Assembly (NCBI RefSeq): GCF_036347135.1
Contig: NZ_CP108938.1
Location: 2,294,001-2,358,000 of the forward strand
Direction of reading: 5' to 3'
Source of the DNA: Streptomyces sp. NBC_00775
GTDB lineage: Bacteria > Actinomycetota > Actinomycetes > Streptomycetales > Streptomycetaceae
DNA length: 64,000 nucleotides
Both the position numbers and the translations under genes were made by a program. Shown piece by piece: positions 18,684-29,600 of this stretch (position 1 is its first letter; each line of letters opens with the position of its first letter). The notes under the pieces were generated by a model. The model was not told where the DNA came from. It made no database searches and saw nothing but the letters and a program-made list of their open reading frames with translations.

Positions 18684-18784
18684 GGGTCGTGCCGCAGAAT
18701 CGTCGCCCAAGGCCAGGACCTGCGCAAACGTCGAACCGCTGGTGGGACTGCGCGGAACGGCCGGCCGGAAGCCAATCTCGTTGA

Positions 18785-20251
<1,467 letters not shown>

Positions 20252-20274
20252 CTCCTGTGAAGCACGGGCTCAAT

Positions 20275-20305
20275 GGGAACTTCACGGCCGGGTGATGAAG
20301 TCCCC
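20275..20305 (+). terminator. Hairpin after rox
   Basis: GGGAACTTCA and TGAAGTCCCC form a 10-bp stem with one mismatch and an 11-base loop, followed by CCTGA. It fits a factor-independent terminator lacking a strong U-tract, as usual in Streptomyces, and lies just before the next gene pair. Confidence 0.5.
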
Positions 20306-20334
20306 CTGACCGTGCGACGATCCGGGAGGCCCGC

Positions 20335-20628
20335 TTGAGCGACGTACAACCGCCCACTCAAGAGCAATTGGACAGCTACGTACGGACTCGTCTCGCGCTG
20401 GCCGGATTCGATCTCGGGCTGCTGCCCGAGCAGTACGACCCGGACACCGGGGTACCGACCCGGGACCAAGTGCTCGCCTCCCTGCGGTCGTTCGTGGCGT
20501 CCACGCCCGGGGCGATATCCGGGTGGACCCCGTCGGCGGACGGCCCTGCGTACGCTCAGCAGACCTCGCCTCCCCTCATCTACCCGTCCATCACGGAGGC
20601 TTGGACGGGGAAGGCGGGAACCCGATGA
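20335..20628 (+). CDS. Small protein coupled to amidase (GatC/AtzG-like?)
   Basis: A 97-aa protein starting at TTG with GGGAGG six bases upstream. No signal peptide is present. Its stop overlaps the amidase start by 4 bases (ATGA, 20625-20628), so the two are made together. Position, size and an N-terminal helical stretch (QEQLDSYVRTRLALAGFDLG) recall the small partner subunits (AtzG/DUF4089, GatC) of amidase-signature enzymes, but similarity is too weak to be sure. The C-terminal half is Pro/Ser/Thr-rich. The amidase appears exported by Tat while this protein has no signal, so a hitchhiker complex would be needed for them to meet outside. Confidence 0.6.
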   Translation: MSDVQPPTQEQLDSYVRTRLALAGFDLGLLPEQYDPDTGVPTRDQVLASLRSFVASTPGAISGWTPSADGPAYAQQTSPPLIYPSITEAWTGKAGTR

Positions 20629-22193
20629 GCCGCGCACTCAACAGACGTGTGTTCCTGGCGAGTTCGGCGGCGGCGGCGAGCGGAGTCGCCCTGGGGACGG
20701 CCACTCCCGCGAAAGCGTCGACGACACCTCGCGTCCCCGACGTCGACGTACGCCAGGCAGCCCTGGACGACCCCTCCGAGGCCACCCTCACCGAGGCCGT
20801 TGTCCTCATGCGGCGCGGAAAGCTGAGCTCCACGACGCTGACCGAGGCGTACCTGGAGCGGATCGAGCGGTACGACACCACGTATCAGGCGTACGCGGAG
20901 GTGACCGGCGACGCGGCGCTCGCGGCGGCCCGGAAGGCGGACCGGGGGCAGGGTGTGGGCGGGGTGCTGCGCGGCATCCCCCTCTGCGTCAAGGACAACT
21001 ACTTCACCGACGGCGTGCCGACGCGCTGCAACTCGTACATCTTCGAGGACTTCGTGCCGGACGAGGACGCCACGGCCGTGGCCCGGCTGAAGGCGGCCGG
21101 CGGCATCGTCCTGGGCAAGGGGCAGATGGGGCCGCTCGCCACCACGCGGGCGACGAAGCCCAACGGGACGGTGACCACGGTCAACGCCTGGACACCCCTG
21201 GACCCGACCGTCGACCCGGGCGGCTCCTCGACCGGCCCCGCCTGCTCGGTGGCCGCGCGGCTCGCGGCCTCGTCGATCGGCACGCAGACCGGCGGCTCCA
21301 TCGTGCTGCCCTCCAACCAGCAGAACCTGACCGGCCTGAAACCCACCATGGGCCGGGTGTCCGTCCACGGCGTCATCCCGCTGTCCTTCACGCGCGACCA
21401 TTCGGGCCCGCTCGCCCGCGACGCCATGGACGCGGCGCTGATGCTTCAGGTCATGTCCGGTCCGGACGCCCAGGATCCACGCACGCTCGGGCTGCCGGAC
21501 GTACCCGACCTGGTCCGGGCCGCGACGCCCGTCCTCTCGCGCGGCGGGGCGGTACGCATGCGGCGAGCCACCCGGGTCGGCGTGCCGGCCGACTTCCTGA
21601 GCGCGCAGAAAGAGCTGCGCGGAGCCCTTCTCGACCAGCTCGACACGATCCCGGGCATCACGCTCGTCGACATCGCGTATCCCACCGACTGGGCCCTGCT
21701 GACCGGCACCTTCAACGCGGCCCGGCTCGCCGAGCGCACCGAGCTCTTCCGGCACTGGCTGCGCGCCGATCCGGCCAAGTTCGGTGTGTCACTGCTGAGT
21801 TGGCTCCAGGGGCTGATGCTCTCGGGCGACGAGTGGATCACGGCCCAGCGCGCCAAGAACCACCTGCTGCGGGAGGTCCTCGACGGACTCATGGACCGCT
21901 GCGACGTACTCCTCCAGACCGGGCCGGTGCCGTTCGACATCCTCGGGCTGCCCGAGATCGCCTTCCCCATCGGCTTCGACGCGGCCGGAGTACCCGTCGG
22001 CGCGATCCTCGGCGGCCAACCGTACGAGGAGGACCGGCTGTTGGAGGTCGCCGCCGCGTATCAGGCGGTCACCGACTGGCACACGCGACGGCCGGCCGAC
22101 CCGATGACCGCGGCCGGCCTGGCCCGTACGAAGACGGCGGCCACCGCGCGGCCCCGGCTCTCGGCCGAAGAGGCGGCCGCCGCTTCCGCCTGA
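20625..22193 (+). CDS. Exported amidase-signature family protein
   Basis: A 522-aa amidase with the Ser-cisSer-Lys triad: catalytic Lys in CVKDNY (about residue 125), the Gly/Ser loop DPGGSSTGPACSVAA (about 200) and the nucleophile region TQTGGSIVLPSN (about 224). An RRVFLAS twin-arginine signal and Ala-rich h-region precede a KAS cleavage site at about residue 31. It hydrolyses some amide bond; members act on amides, peptides or ureides and the substrate is open. The start overlaps the small upstream protein. The C-terminal 30 residues are Ala-rich and probably disordered. Confidence 0.88.
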   Translation: MSRALNRRVFLASSAAAASGVALGTATPAKASTTPRVPDVDVRQAALDDPSEATLTEAVVLMRRGKLSSTTLTEAYLERIERYDTTYQAYAEVTGDAALAAARKADRGQGVGGVLRGIPLCVKDNYFTDGVPTRCNSYIFEDFVPDEDATAVARLKAAGGIVLGKGQMGPLATTRATKPNGTVTTVNAWTPLDPTVDPGGSSTGPACSVAARLAASSIGTQTGGSIVLPSNQQNLTGLKPTMGRVSVHGVIPLSFTRDHSGPLARDAMDAALMLQVMSGPDAQDPRTLGLPDVPDLVRAATPVLSRGGAVRMRRATRVGVPADFLSAQKELRGALLDQLDTIPGITLVDIAYPTDWALLTGTFNAARLAERTELFRHWLRADPAKFGVSLLSWLQGLMLSGDEWITAQRAKNHLLREVLDGLMDRCDVLLQTGPVPFDILGLPEIAFPIGFDAAGVPVGAILGGQPYEEDRLLEVAAAYQAVTDWHTRRPADPMTAAGLARTKTAATARPRLSAEEAAAASA

Positions 22194-22538
22194 CGTGACT
22201 CGGCGCCGCCGCAGCACCGCCGTGGAGATCCCGGGCATGGGCGGTGCCTCCCTGCGACGACCCGCGATGAGCCCCCATGAGCCGCGCCTAGCCGCACCTT
22301 CCACAGCAACCACTTTCTATCTCGCCGCGTGATGCCAGGCGCCCCAAAGCGCCCAGGACGAGCCGCGGTACAGGAGTGAAACTTTCGAATTGCCCGCCCC
22401 TTTCCCGCCCCTCGTCCTGCGCCGCTCCCCCTGCTAGCCTCCGGCTCGGGAACCGGTTGCCGTCTGTGTTGCCGCACTTCCCGAGGGGCTCCGGCGCCGG
22501 AGACATCGTCGCCCGGGCCGGAGGAAAGGGGCCAGGGG
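22194..22538. promoter_or_regulatory. 345-bp upstream region of a LacI gene with two operator-like sites
   Basis: No gene is visible here. TGAAACTTTCGAA at 22377-22389 matches 10 of 11 bases of the CGAAACTTTCG element near 45.7 kb, and GGGAACCGGTTGCC at 22448-22461 carries the AACCGGTT core of LacI-type operators seen again at 34967 and 45724. The two sites bracket a likely promoter region before the LacI gene, consistent with autoregulation. Confidence 0.5.
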
Positions 22539-23684
22539 ATGACGAGGAAGAGCACCACGGACACCGGGGGCCGGCACACGATCAGGGACGTGGCGGCGCA
22601 CGCGGGAGTGTCGGCGTCGACGGTGTCGCGGGTGCTCGGCGGCGAGTACCCGGTGAGCACGACGACACGTACGCGGGTGATGCGGGCGGTGCGCGATCTG
22701 GACTATGTCGCCGACGCCCGCGCCAAGGCGATCGCGGGAGCCGGCACCCCGACGCTCGCGTTCGTGCTGGACGACATCACCGGCCCGTCGTTCGCGCACA
22801 TGGCGCACGGGGTGGAGCGCGAAGCGACCCGGCTCGGGCATCTGTGCCTGGTGTGCAGCACGGACGGCGACGCCGAACACCAGCTGGAGTTCATCGAGAT
22901 GATGCGCGCCCAGCGGGCCGCCGCGGTGATCCTGGTCGGCGGCGCCACCGACACCGCCGAGTACCGCGAGCGAATGGCCCGCATCGCCGACTCACTGGCG
23001 TCGGCGGGATCGCGGCTCGTCCTGTGCGGACGCCCGCCGCTCGCGCCCGGGACGCCGGTCACCGTCATCGAGTACGACAACGAGGGCGGCGCCTACGCCC
23101 TGTGCGCGCACGTCCTGGCCCAGGGCCACCGGCGGGTGCTGTTCCTGGGAGGCCTCGCGGACAACACCACGGCCCAGGGCCGCGAAAGCGGCTATCTCGC
23201 CGCCCACCGGGCCCGCGGCCTCGACCCGGACCCGGCGCTGCGGCTGTACGGCGACTTCACCCGCGACTCCGGCCACCGCCTGATGCGCCAAGCCCTCACG
23301 CAGGGGCTGGAGTTCACCGCCGTCATGGCCTCCACCGACATGGTCGCCTCCGGCGCGCTGACCGCCCTCCACGAAGCGGGCCTGCGCGTCCCGGCCGACG
23401 TCTCCCTCGCCGGTTACGACGACATCGCCTTCGCCCGGGACCTGCACCCCCCGCTCACCACCGTCCACGTCCCCTACGAGGAACTCGGCCGCCTCGCCGT
23501 CCGCACCGCCCTCGGCCGCACCCCGGACGCCCCGAACGAACACCTTCTCCTCGGGACGCACGTCGTGATCCGCGATTCGGTGGCCCCAGTGGAGCGGGGG
23601 ACGGTGAGTGACGGCGGGCCCGACGGTGTCCCGACGTCACCACCGCCCGGCGCCGCCGGAGCGACGGAAGCGGCGTACGGCTGA
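22539..23684 (+). CDS. LacI family transcriptional regulator
   Basis: A 381-aa LacI/GalR repressor. The N-terminal helix-turn-helix and hinge (TIRDVAAHAGVSASTVSRVL at residues 14-33) precede a sugar-binding domain with LAFVLDDITGPSFAHMAHGV and ASTDMVASGALTALHEAGLR. The ATG at 22539 follows AAGGGG. The C-terminus carries about 30 extra Gly/Pro/Ala-rich residues and overlaps the convergent carboxylesterase gene by 48 bases. Operator-like sites upstream suggest autoregulation; its sugar ligand could relate to the oligosaccharide genes at 25-35 kb. Confidence 0.9.
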   Translation: MTRKSTTDTGGRHTIRDVAAHAGVSASTVSRVLGGEYPVSTTTRTRVMRAVRDLDYVADARAKAIAGAGTPTLAFVLDDITGPSFAHMAHGVEREATRLGHLCLVCSTDGDAEHQLEFIEMMRAQRAAAVILVGGATDTAEYRERMARIADSLASAGSRLVLCGRPPLAPGTPVTVIEYDNEGGAYALCAHVLAQGHRRVLFLGGLADNTTAQGRESGYLAAHRARGLDPDPALRLYGDFTRDSGHRLMRQALTQGLEFTAVMASTDMVASGALTALHEAGLRVPADVSLAGYDDIAFARDLHPPLTTVHVPYEELGRLAVRTALGRTPDAPNEHLLLGTHVVIRDSVAPVERGTVSDGGPDGVPTSPPPGAAGATEAAYG

Positions 23685-25265
23685 CAGCGGTGCCGTAGCC
23701 CGCGAGGACGAACCGGCGGGTCCACGCGCCGTGGTGGTGGATTCCGAAAGGCCGGCGGGCGTGCCCGGCACCTTGCCCGACTCGGCGTCCCACAGGGCGA
23801 GTTCGCGGTCACGCGGTCCGTGGACGGTGTGGGGCTCGCCCGTGCCGAAGATACGGACCGGGTGCGAGGCGTCCCACGCGGCCCAGCCGGGGTCACCGTC
23901 GACCGCGAACCGTACCCACGCCGTGTGCATGGCCTCGGCCAGCTCCTGCGGGGCGCCCGGACCCGCGAGCTTCGCCGACTCCGGTACGTCGGCGGTGTCG
24001 AAGACGAAGCCCAGCTCCAGGGCGTGGCAGGCACCGAGGTCCGGCACGTTCGAGGGCCATGCGAACTCATACACGTACGCGGGGGTCCGTCCGCGGCGCG
24101 CGTCCGCGAGGCGGTGCAGCGGCACCCGCAGGAGATGGTCGGTGACCATCTGGCCGACGAGGTCCGCGGTGCCCGCGTCCGGGTGGATGGCGCGGTAGCC
24201 GCGGGGCACCTCGTGACCGCAGTGGCAACGGGCCATCGCGCCGGCCAGGGCCACGGGTCCGAGCAGGTCGACCCGCTCCAGCAGACCTCCCGGGACCAGC
24301 CACAGCCGGTACTCCTCACTCGTCCAGCCCAGCAGCAGGTCGATGTCCGGCGCGGCACCCTCGACCAGGGCCTCCAGCGGATCGCGTGGGACGACGTCGC
24401 CGTCGACGACGATGCCGAAGGCGGGCCCGCCGAGCACCGGGCTGCTGAGTTTCCCCACGTCGGCCTGGGTGCGCAGGAGCAGCTCGCGGTCCACGGCGGC
24501 GAACGCCTCCGCCGTCGCGGGGACCTTCAGCCGGGTGGCCATCCTGCGCACCATCCGCCGCACCTTGTCGCGGTCGCTCGCCTCGGGCGGCCCGCTCTGC
24601 AGGACGGCCCGGTGGAACAGGCCCCGGGCGCGCGGGCTTGCCAGTAGCGCGCCGATGCTGATGGCTCCGGCCGATTCGCCGAAGACGGTCACGCGGCCGG
24701 GGTCTCCGCCGAACTGGGTGATGGACCGGTGCACCCACTCCAGCGCGGCGAGCTGGTCGCGCAGCCCCGGGTTGGCGGGCGCGTCCGGGAAGAGGCCGTA
24801 ACCCTCCACTCCCAGACGGTAGTTGAAGGAGACGAAGACAACGCCGTCGCGCGCGAAGGCGCGCCCGTCGTAGACGGGCACGGCCGAGGAGCCGCGGGTC
24901 AGGGCCCCGCCGTGGATCCACACCATGACGGGGAGCCGGGCGCCGGGGCCCGGCTCCGGCGTCCACACATTGAGGTTGAGGCAGTCGTCGCCGGGCACGA
25001 CGGGGTCGGCGAGGAGCCGCGCGAACGCCTCCGAGTACGGCGGCTTGGGCGGCGTAGGCCCGAACGCGCCCGCGTCACGCACCCCGTCCCAGGGCTCGGG
25101 CGGCTCCGGTGGCCGGAAGCGGCGGGGGCCGAACGGCGGTGCCGCGTACGGAATGCCGCGGAAGACGGCGATCCCGTTCTCGTACCGGCCGCGCACCGCT
25201 CCGTACGGGGTGGCGACCTCCGGGTCCTCCGTCCGGGACACCGGGTCCACCGCGTCCACCGCCAT
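23637..25265 (-). CDS. Type-B carboxylesterase
   Basis: A 542-aa alpha/beta-hydrolase of the carboxylesterase B/para-nitrobenzyl esterase family, without signal peptide. Family motifs are DCLNLNVWTP (about 93-102), the oxyanion-hole WIHGGAL, the nucleophile elbow GESAG (about 198-202) and the catalytic His in GACHALELGFVF. It lies at the end of the leftward 25-35 kb gene set, where it could remove ester groups from imported oligosaccharides, but an independent role is equally possible. The C-terminus ends with an Arg/Ser-rich tail that overlaps the LacI gene. Confidence 0.88.
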   Translation of the reverse strand: MAVDAVDPVSRTEDPEVATPYGAVRGRYENGIAVFRGIPYAAPPFGPRRFRPPEPPEPWDGVRDAGAFGPTPPKPPYSEAFARLLADPVVPGDDCLNLNVWTPEPGPGARLPVMVWIHGGALTRGSSAVPVYDGRAFARDGVVFVSFNYRLGVEGYGLFPDAPANPGLRDQLAALEWVHRSITQFGGDPGRVTVFGESAGAISIGALLASPRARGLFHRAVLQSGPPEASDRDKVRRMVRRMATRLKVPATAEAFAAVDRELLLRTQADVGKLSSPVLGGPAFGIVVDGDVVPRDPLEALVEGAAPDIDLLLGWTSEEYRLWLVPGGLLERVDLLGPVALAGAMARCHCGHEVPRGYRAIHPDAGTADLVGQMVTDHLLRVPLHRLADARRGRTPAYVYEFAWPSNVPDLGACHALELGFVFDTADVPESAKLAGPGAPQELAEAMHTAWVRFAVDGDPGWAAWDASHPVRIFGTGEPHTVHGPRDRELALWDAESGKVPGTPAGLSESTTTARGPAGSSSRATAPLSAVRRFRRSGGAGRW

Positions 25266-25377
25266 CCGACCACCAGCTCCTCACCGCGCCGCGAATCGTT
25301 CACATCAGAGCATCACATCACCTCCCGGTATTCCTGCGGACGTCCCCGTTTGGCGGACGTACCGCGTGCTGAACGTG

Positions 25378-26640
25378 CTATTTGGCGTACATCAGCGTCC
25401 CGAAGCCGGTCTGGTCGAAGCCTCCGCTGGTCGAGCCGTAGTCACCGCCGCCGCCCTCGGGGCGGACGCTCTCGGCCATGGCGGTGATGTACGGGACGTC
25501 GAGGCCCCTGCGGCGCGCGTAGTGGTAGTGGAGGATGTCCCACACCGGCCGGACCTGGCCGCGTGAGCCGCTGGAGATCACCGTCTGCTCGCTGTAGGCG
25601 CAGCTCTGTCCGGTGCCCCAGCTGTAGGTGGTGAAGGGCACGTCGTAGCCCAGGTTGTACTTGGCGACGTACTGCGCGGCCTTCATGAACCGGTTGCTGT
25701 CGTAGCCGTACAGGTCGTCGCCCTGCGACCAGGCCATCTCGCAGAACGCGCCCATCTGGCCCATGCCCATCATGGTGTGCCCCTGGTCGCGGCCCGACTC
25801 CTGCCACTGGCCGAGGTCGTAGCCGTCCACGTCGCCGTAGAGGAAGGGGACGGCGTGTGCGAGGGAGCCGTTGCCCGCGCCGTTCTTGAAGTAGTTCACC
25901 GCCTGGTCGTACTTCGCGGCGTCGTCGCACAGGATGCCGATGGCCAGGATCGAGTTCATGTTGCACAGATCCCAGTTGGCCCAGTAGTTGGTGATGCAGG
26001 CGGTGTTGTGGTTGAGCAGGAAGTCGTTGTTGAGCGGGTAGAAGACGTCGAGCATCATCGTCTTGAACGCGTCGAGGTCGAACCCGCTGTAGCCACGCAT
26101 GAGTTCGGCGGCGTTCGCGAACTGGTAGCCGTAGATCCCGGCGGCCAGGAACCGGTCGGCGTTGCCCGTGACGGTGGTCAGGGTGGACGACCAGGCGTTG
26201 AGGATCTTCACGGCCGTGGCGCCGTTCGCGGTCGTTCCCGCGATCTTCCAGCGCAGCGCGTTCTGGTAGGCGGCGTGGATGTCGTTGTAGAGGATGCCGT
26301 AGTTCTCGCCGGTCCCGCCGCGGATGATCGTGGCCTGCGGGTTCGGCGTCCAGGTGCTCGCCGAGTGGCTGTTGGCGGTGAGGCGGTTCCAGCCGGAGAG
26401 CCACGGGTCGTCGCCCGCGGCGACCCGTACCTTGGCGCGGTTGAGTTCGCCGTAGGCGTGCAGCATTCCGGGGTGGGTGAAGGTCGCCGGTGCGGCGTCC
26501 GCGGTGGTGCCGGTGAGGGCGGTGGCGGACGCTCCGACGGCCAGGGCTGCGCTGAGCCCGCCGGCGGTCCTGAGCAGACCCCGACGGCTCAACTCCCCTG
26601 GCCTGTCTTGCGTGTGGGGGTTTGTGATGCGGCTCATCAC
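25378..26640 (-). CDS. Secreted alginate lyase-family polysaccharide lyase
   Basis: A 420-aa Tat-exported protein (LSRRGLLRTAGGLSAALAVG) with an (alpha/alpha)-barrel of the alginate lyase superfamily (Pfam PF05426-like). Likely active-site segments are NYWANWDLCNMNS (about 205-217) and QESGRDQGHTMMGMGQ (about 270-285), with Asn, Trp, His and Arg residues typical for charge neutralisation and base function. It would cleave a uronate polymer; alginate, glucuronan or a pectic chain are all possible. A GTG at 26640 with GGAG eight bases upstream is the likely start. It lies 44 bases downstream of a longer paralogue. Confidence 0.8.
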   Translation of the reverse strand: MMSRITNPHTQDRPGELSRRGLLRTAGGLSAALAVGASATALTGTTADAAPATFTHPGMLHAYGELNRAKVRVAAGDDPWLSGWNRLTANSHSASTWTPNPQATIIRGGTGENYGILYNDIHAAYQNALRWKIAGTTANGATAVKILNAWSSTLTTVTGNADRFLAAGIYGYQFANAAELMRGYSGFDLDAFKTMMLDVFYPLNNDFLLNHNTACITNYWANWDLCNMNSILAIGILCDDAAKYDQAVNYFKNGAGNGSLAHAVPFLYGDVDGYDLGQWQESGRDQGHTMMGMGQMGAFCEMAWSQGDDLYGYDSNRFMKAAQYVAKYNLGYDVPFTTYSWGTGQSCAYSEQTVISSGSRGQVRPVWDILHYHYARRRGLDVPYITAMAESVRPEGGGGDYGSTSGGFDQTGFGTLMYAK

Positions 26641-26652
26641 TCTTGCATCTCC

Positions 26653-26685
26653 AATCCTCTGGAGGATTCGCGGCCGCGCGGCCGC
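26653..26685. repeat. Hairpin plus 16-bp perfect palindrome between two lyase genes
   Basis: AATCCTC/GAGGATT form a 7-bp stem with a 2-base loop (26653-26668). It is followed by GCGGCCGCGCGGCCGC (26670-26685), a perfect palindrome made of two NotI octamers and ending on the stop codon of the upstream lyase gene. Confidence 0.8.
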
Positions 26686-29600
26686 TAGGTGGGGGTGATG
26701 CTCACCTCTTCGAAGTGCGAGGTGCTGTGGGCCAAGGGGTCTCGGGAGCAGACCACCAGACCCACGTAATAGGGGGCGTCACCGAAGCCGGGGATCTCGC
26801 CCGTGGCGAGGGGGGTCCAGGTGGCGCCGTCATCGGTGGACACGGCGGCGGCGAAGGCGGTCCCGGTCCGCGTCAGCCGCAGCAGGCAGGGCAGGCCGGT
26901 GGTTCCCGCCGCCCCGGTGAAGGCGGAGGCGCCCGCGACCGTCTTGCGGAGCATGAGCTGCGGCGTCCCGGCCGCGCTCGTCCCGCCACTGGTCACGATC
27001 GCCCCGGCCGCCTGGTCGAACGGCGACAGGGACTTGGTCATCAGCAGCCCCACCCGGTCGGCCGTCACCGCGCCCGCGCGGGACACGAGCCGGGCGGTGA
27101 TCGCGCAGTCGCCGCTCACCGGGCGACGTACGAACTGCCCTGTCATTCCTTGGCCGTTGACATTCAGGTCGGTTCCGGACCCACGCACGACGAAGGCTGC
27201 GCCGTCGCTGCTGGTGATCCCGGGGGTCCGGACGAACACCACGCCGTACGTCCCCAACTCCCGCTCGTCGACCACGACATCGCCGAGATCGCCGTACGAC
27301 CATGGAGCGGGCGGGGGTGTGCCGACGGTGAGGGCGAGGTCGGAGGCAACGGTGCCGGAGGCGTTCGAGGCGGCCGTCGTCACCGTGAACTCGCCTGATT
27401 CCAGCGGGATTCCGGAGATGAGTCCGGTACGCCGGTCGACGCGCAGCCCTCGCGGCAGACCCGCGGCGGAGAAGCGCACCGGCTCGTGCGAGGCCCTGAT
27501 CAGATGCCGGAAGGGGACGCCTTGGTTGGCGAACGCGATCGCGGAGGAGAGGACACCCGGCACCGACGGCGTCGGCATCACCGCGCTGACGCTCGCCGAA
27601 CGCGGGCCGTGCCCCGTCGTGTTGGTCTTCACGACCTTGTAGTGGTACGTCCGTCCGGGCGTCCCGGTCGCGTCGACGTACCGCGTCCGCGTGCCGAACC
27701 CGACGGGCCCCACGCCGGTGGCGATCTTCCCGTAGGCCCCGTCGGGGCTGTCGGCTCGCATCACCGCGTACCTGGCCGACAGGTCCGGGTCGGTCCAGGT
27801 CAGCTCGATGGCGTCGGCCGTCGCCGCCGCCCGCGGGTCGGTGGCGGTGCGGGCGGGGCGCGGGACGGACCAGACCGCTCCGGCCGAGGACGTCACGCTG
27901 ACGTTGTCGAAGGCGCCGGTGCCGGTCTCGGCGTACGAGGCGTCGACGCCCAGGCAGGAGGTGAGCACGAGACCGGCGTACGCCGTGCGCCCCAACTCGA
28001 CGTCGGTGGAGCTGACTTCGGTCCACTCGACGCCGTCCGGGGAGAGGGATCCGGTGCAGCGGTTGCCGCGGCGCTCGACGCGCACCCAGTAGGGCTTCCG
28101 GAGCCGGTAGCCGTCGCCCGCCCCTTCCACGTAGGGCGCGGTCAGGGGTGTCGCCGACTCGGGAAGCGTGCCGAGGGCGGAGATCGGGAAGGAGGCGCCG
28201 GTGGTGATCGCCTGCCGCTGGGACGGCGGGACGGGGGTGCTGCCGGTGCCGGTGGTCTGCCCGCCCCCTGACGTCCGGGTGGTCCACACCCCGCTCCAGG
28301 TGTGCAGCGGCAGCCCCTGGATCAGCATCGAGGCGTGCGCCGCGTCCGCCGCCAGGGAGCCACGGACGCTCACGCCCACCTTGGAGTACTGCGAGCTGAG
28401 CGGATGCACGACCCGCGCCGTGATCACGCCGTCCCCGCGCAGCGGCAGCCGCACGAAACGGAACGCGTCGGCCGTGTCACCGATGTCCGCCCCGCCCGCT
28501 TCGAGAAGGAACCGCTCACCGTCGAAGACGGCGGCACCCGCGCGCCGCACCTCGCCCACGTCGTCGGAGTCCCAGGGGCCCGGGAGCCCGGCCGTGGCGG
28601 TGATCGCACCCGAACCACCGCTCTCACCCCGGGCGTTCGTCGCGGAGACCGTGTAGTGGTAGGTCCGCCCCGCACGCACCGAGCGATCGGTGTACGTCGC
28701 TGACTCCACCCCGGCCGCGAGGCTCTCGTACGGGCCCTCGGGGTCGGTGGACCGTCGTACCGTGTACGTGCTCGCCCAGGCCGAGGGCAGCCAGGACACC
28801 GTGACAGCGTTGTCGTCGCCGGTGGCGAAGAGGCCGGCGGGTGCCGTCGGTGTCGCGGGGGAAGCCTGCGCCCCGGCGTACGTGAGCGTGCCCCAGGACG
28901 GCAGGTCGTCGTTGCCGCCCTCCACCACGCGGGTCCCGCCGGAGCCCCGGAAGAGCACCTGCCTGGTGTACGGGGCGTCGAGTCCGCGTACACCGGCGTA
29001 GTGCGCGTAGACCATCTCGTAGATCGGGGGCAGGTTGCCGCGGGAGACGGCGGAGACGGTGGTCTTGATGTACTTGCCCGTCCGGTCCAGGTCCGGGGTG
29101 AAGGGCACGTCGCCGCCGAGGTTGTAGCGGGCCGCGTACTCGACGTTCGCCAGAATCCGGTGGTCGAGGTGGCCGTAGAGGTCGACGCCCTGGTTCCAGG
29201 CGACCTGGGCGGAGTCGGCGAGCAGACCGACGGCGAGCTGTTCGTGACCCTGGTCGCGGCCGCTCTCCTGGCCCTGGCCCGCGTCGGTGACGATGCGGTG
29301 GGGCACGCTGCCGTCACCCGCGCCGGCCGCTGCGAACCGCAGGGCGTCCTCGAAGAGGGTGCGGTTCTCGCAGAACACACCGATGGCCAGGATGGTTTGA
29401 ATGGCCGTCAGGTCCCAGTTGCCGTTGGCGTAGAGCATGTAGCCGGAGACGGAGGGGTACCAGACGCGCAGGAAGGAGTCCTCGCAGCGGGCGATGTCCG
29501 TGTCGGCCCAGCCGTCGTAGCCGCTGCGCCGCAGCAGTTCGGCCGCGTTGATGAACTTGAAGGCCTGGAGCCCGGCGCCGAGTTGGCCGTCCGCGCCGGT

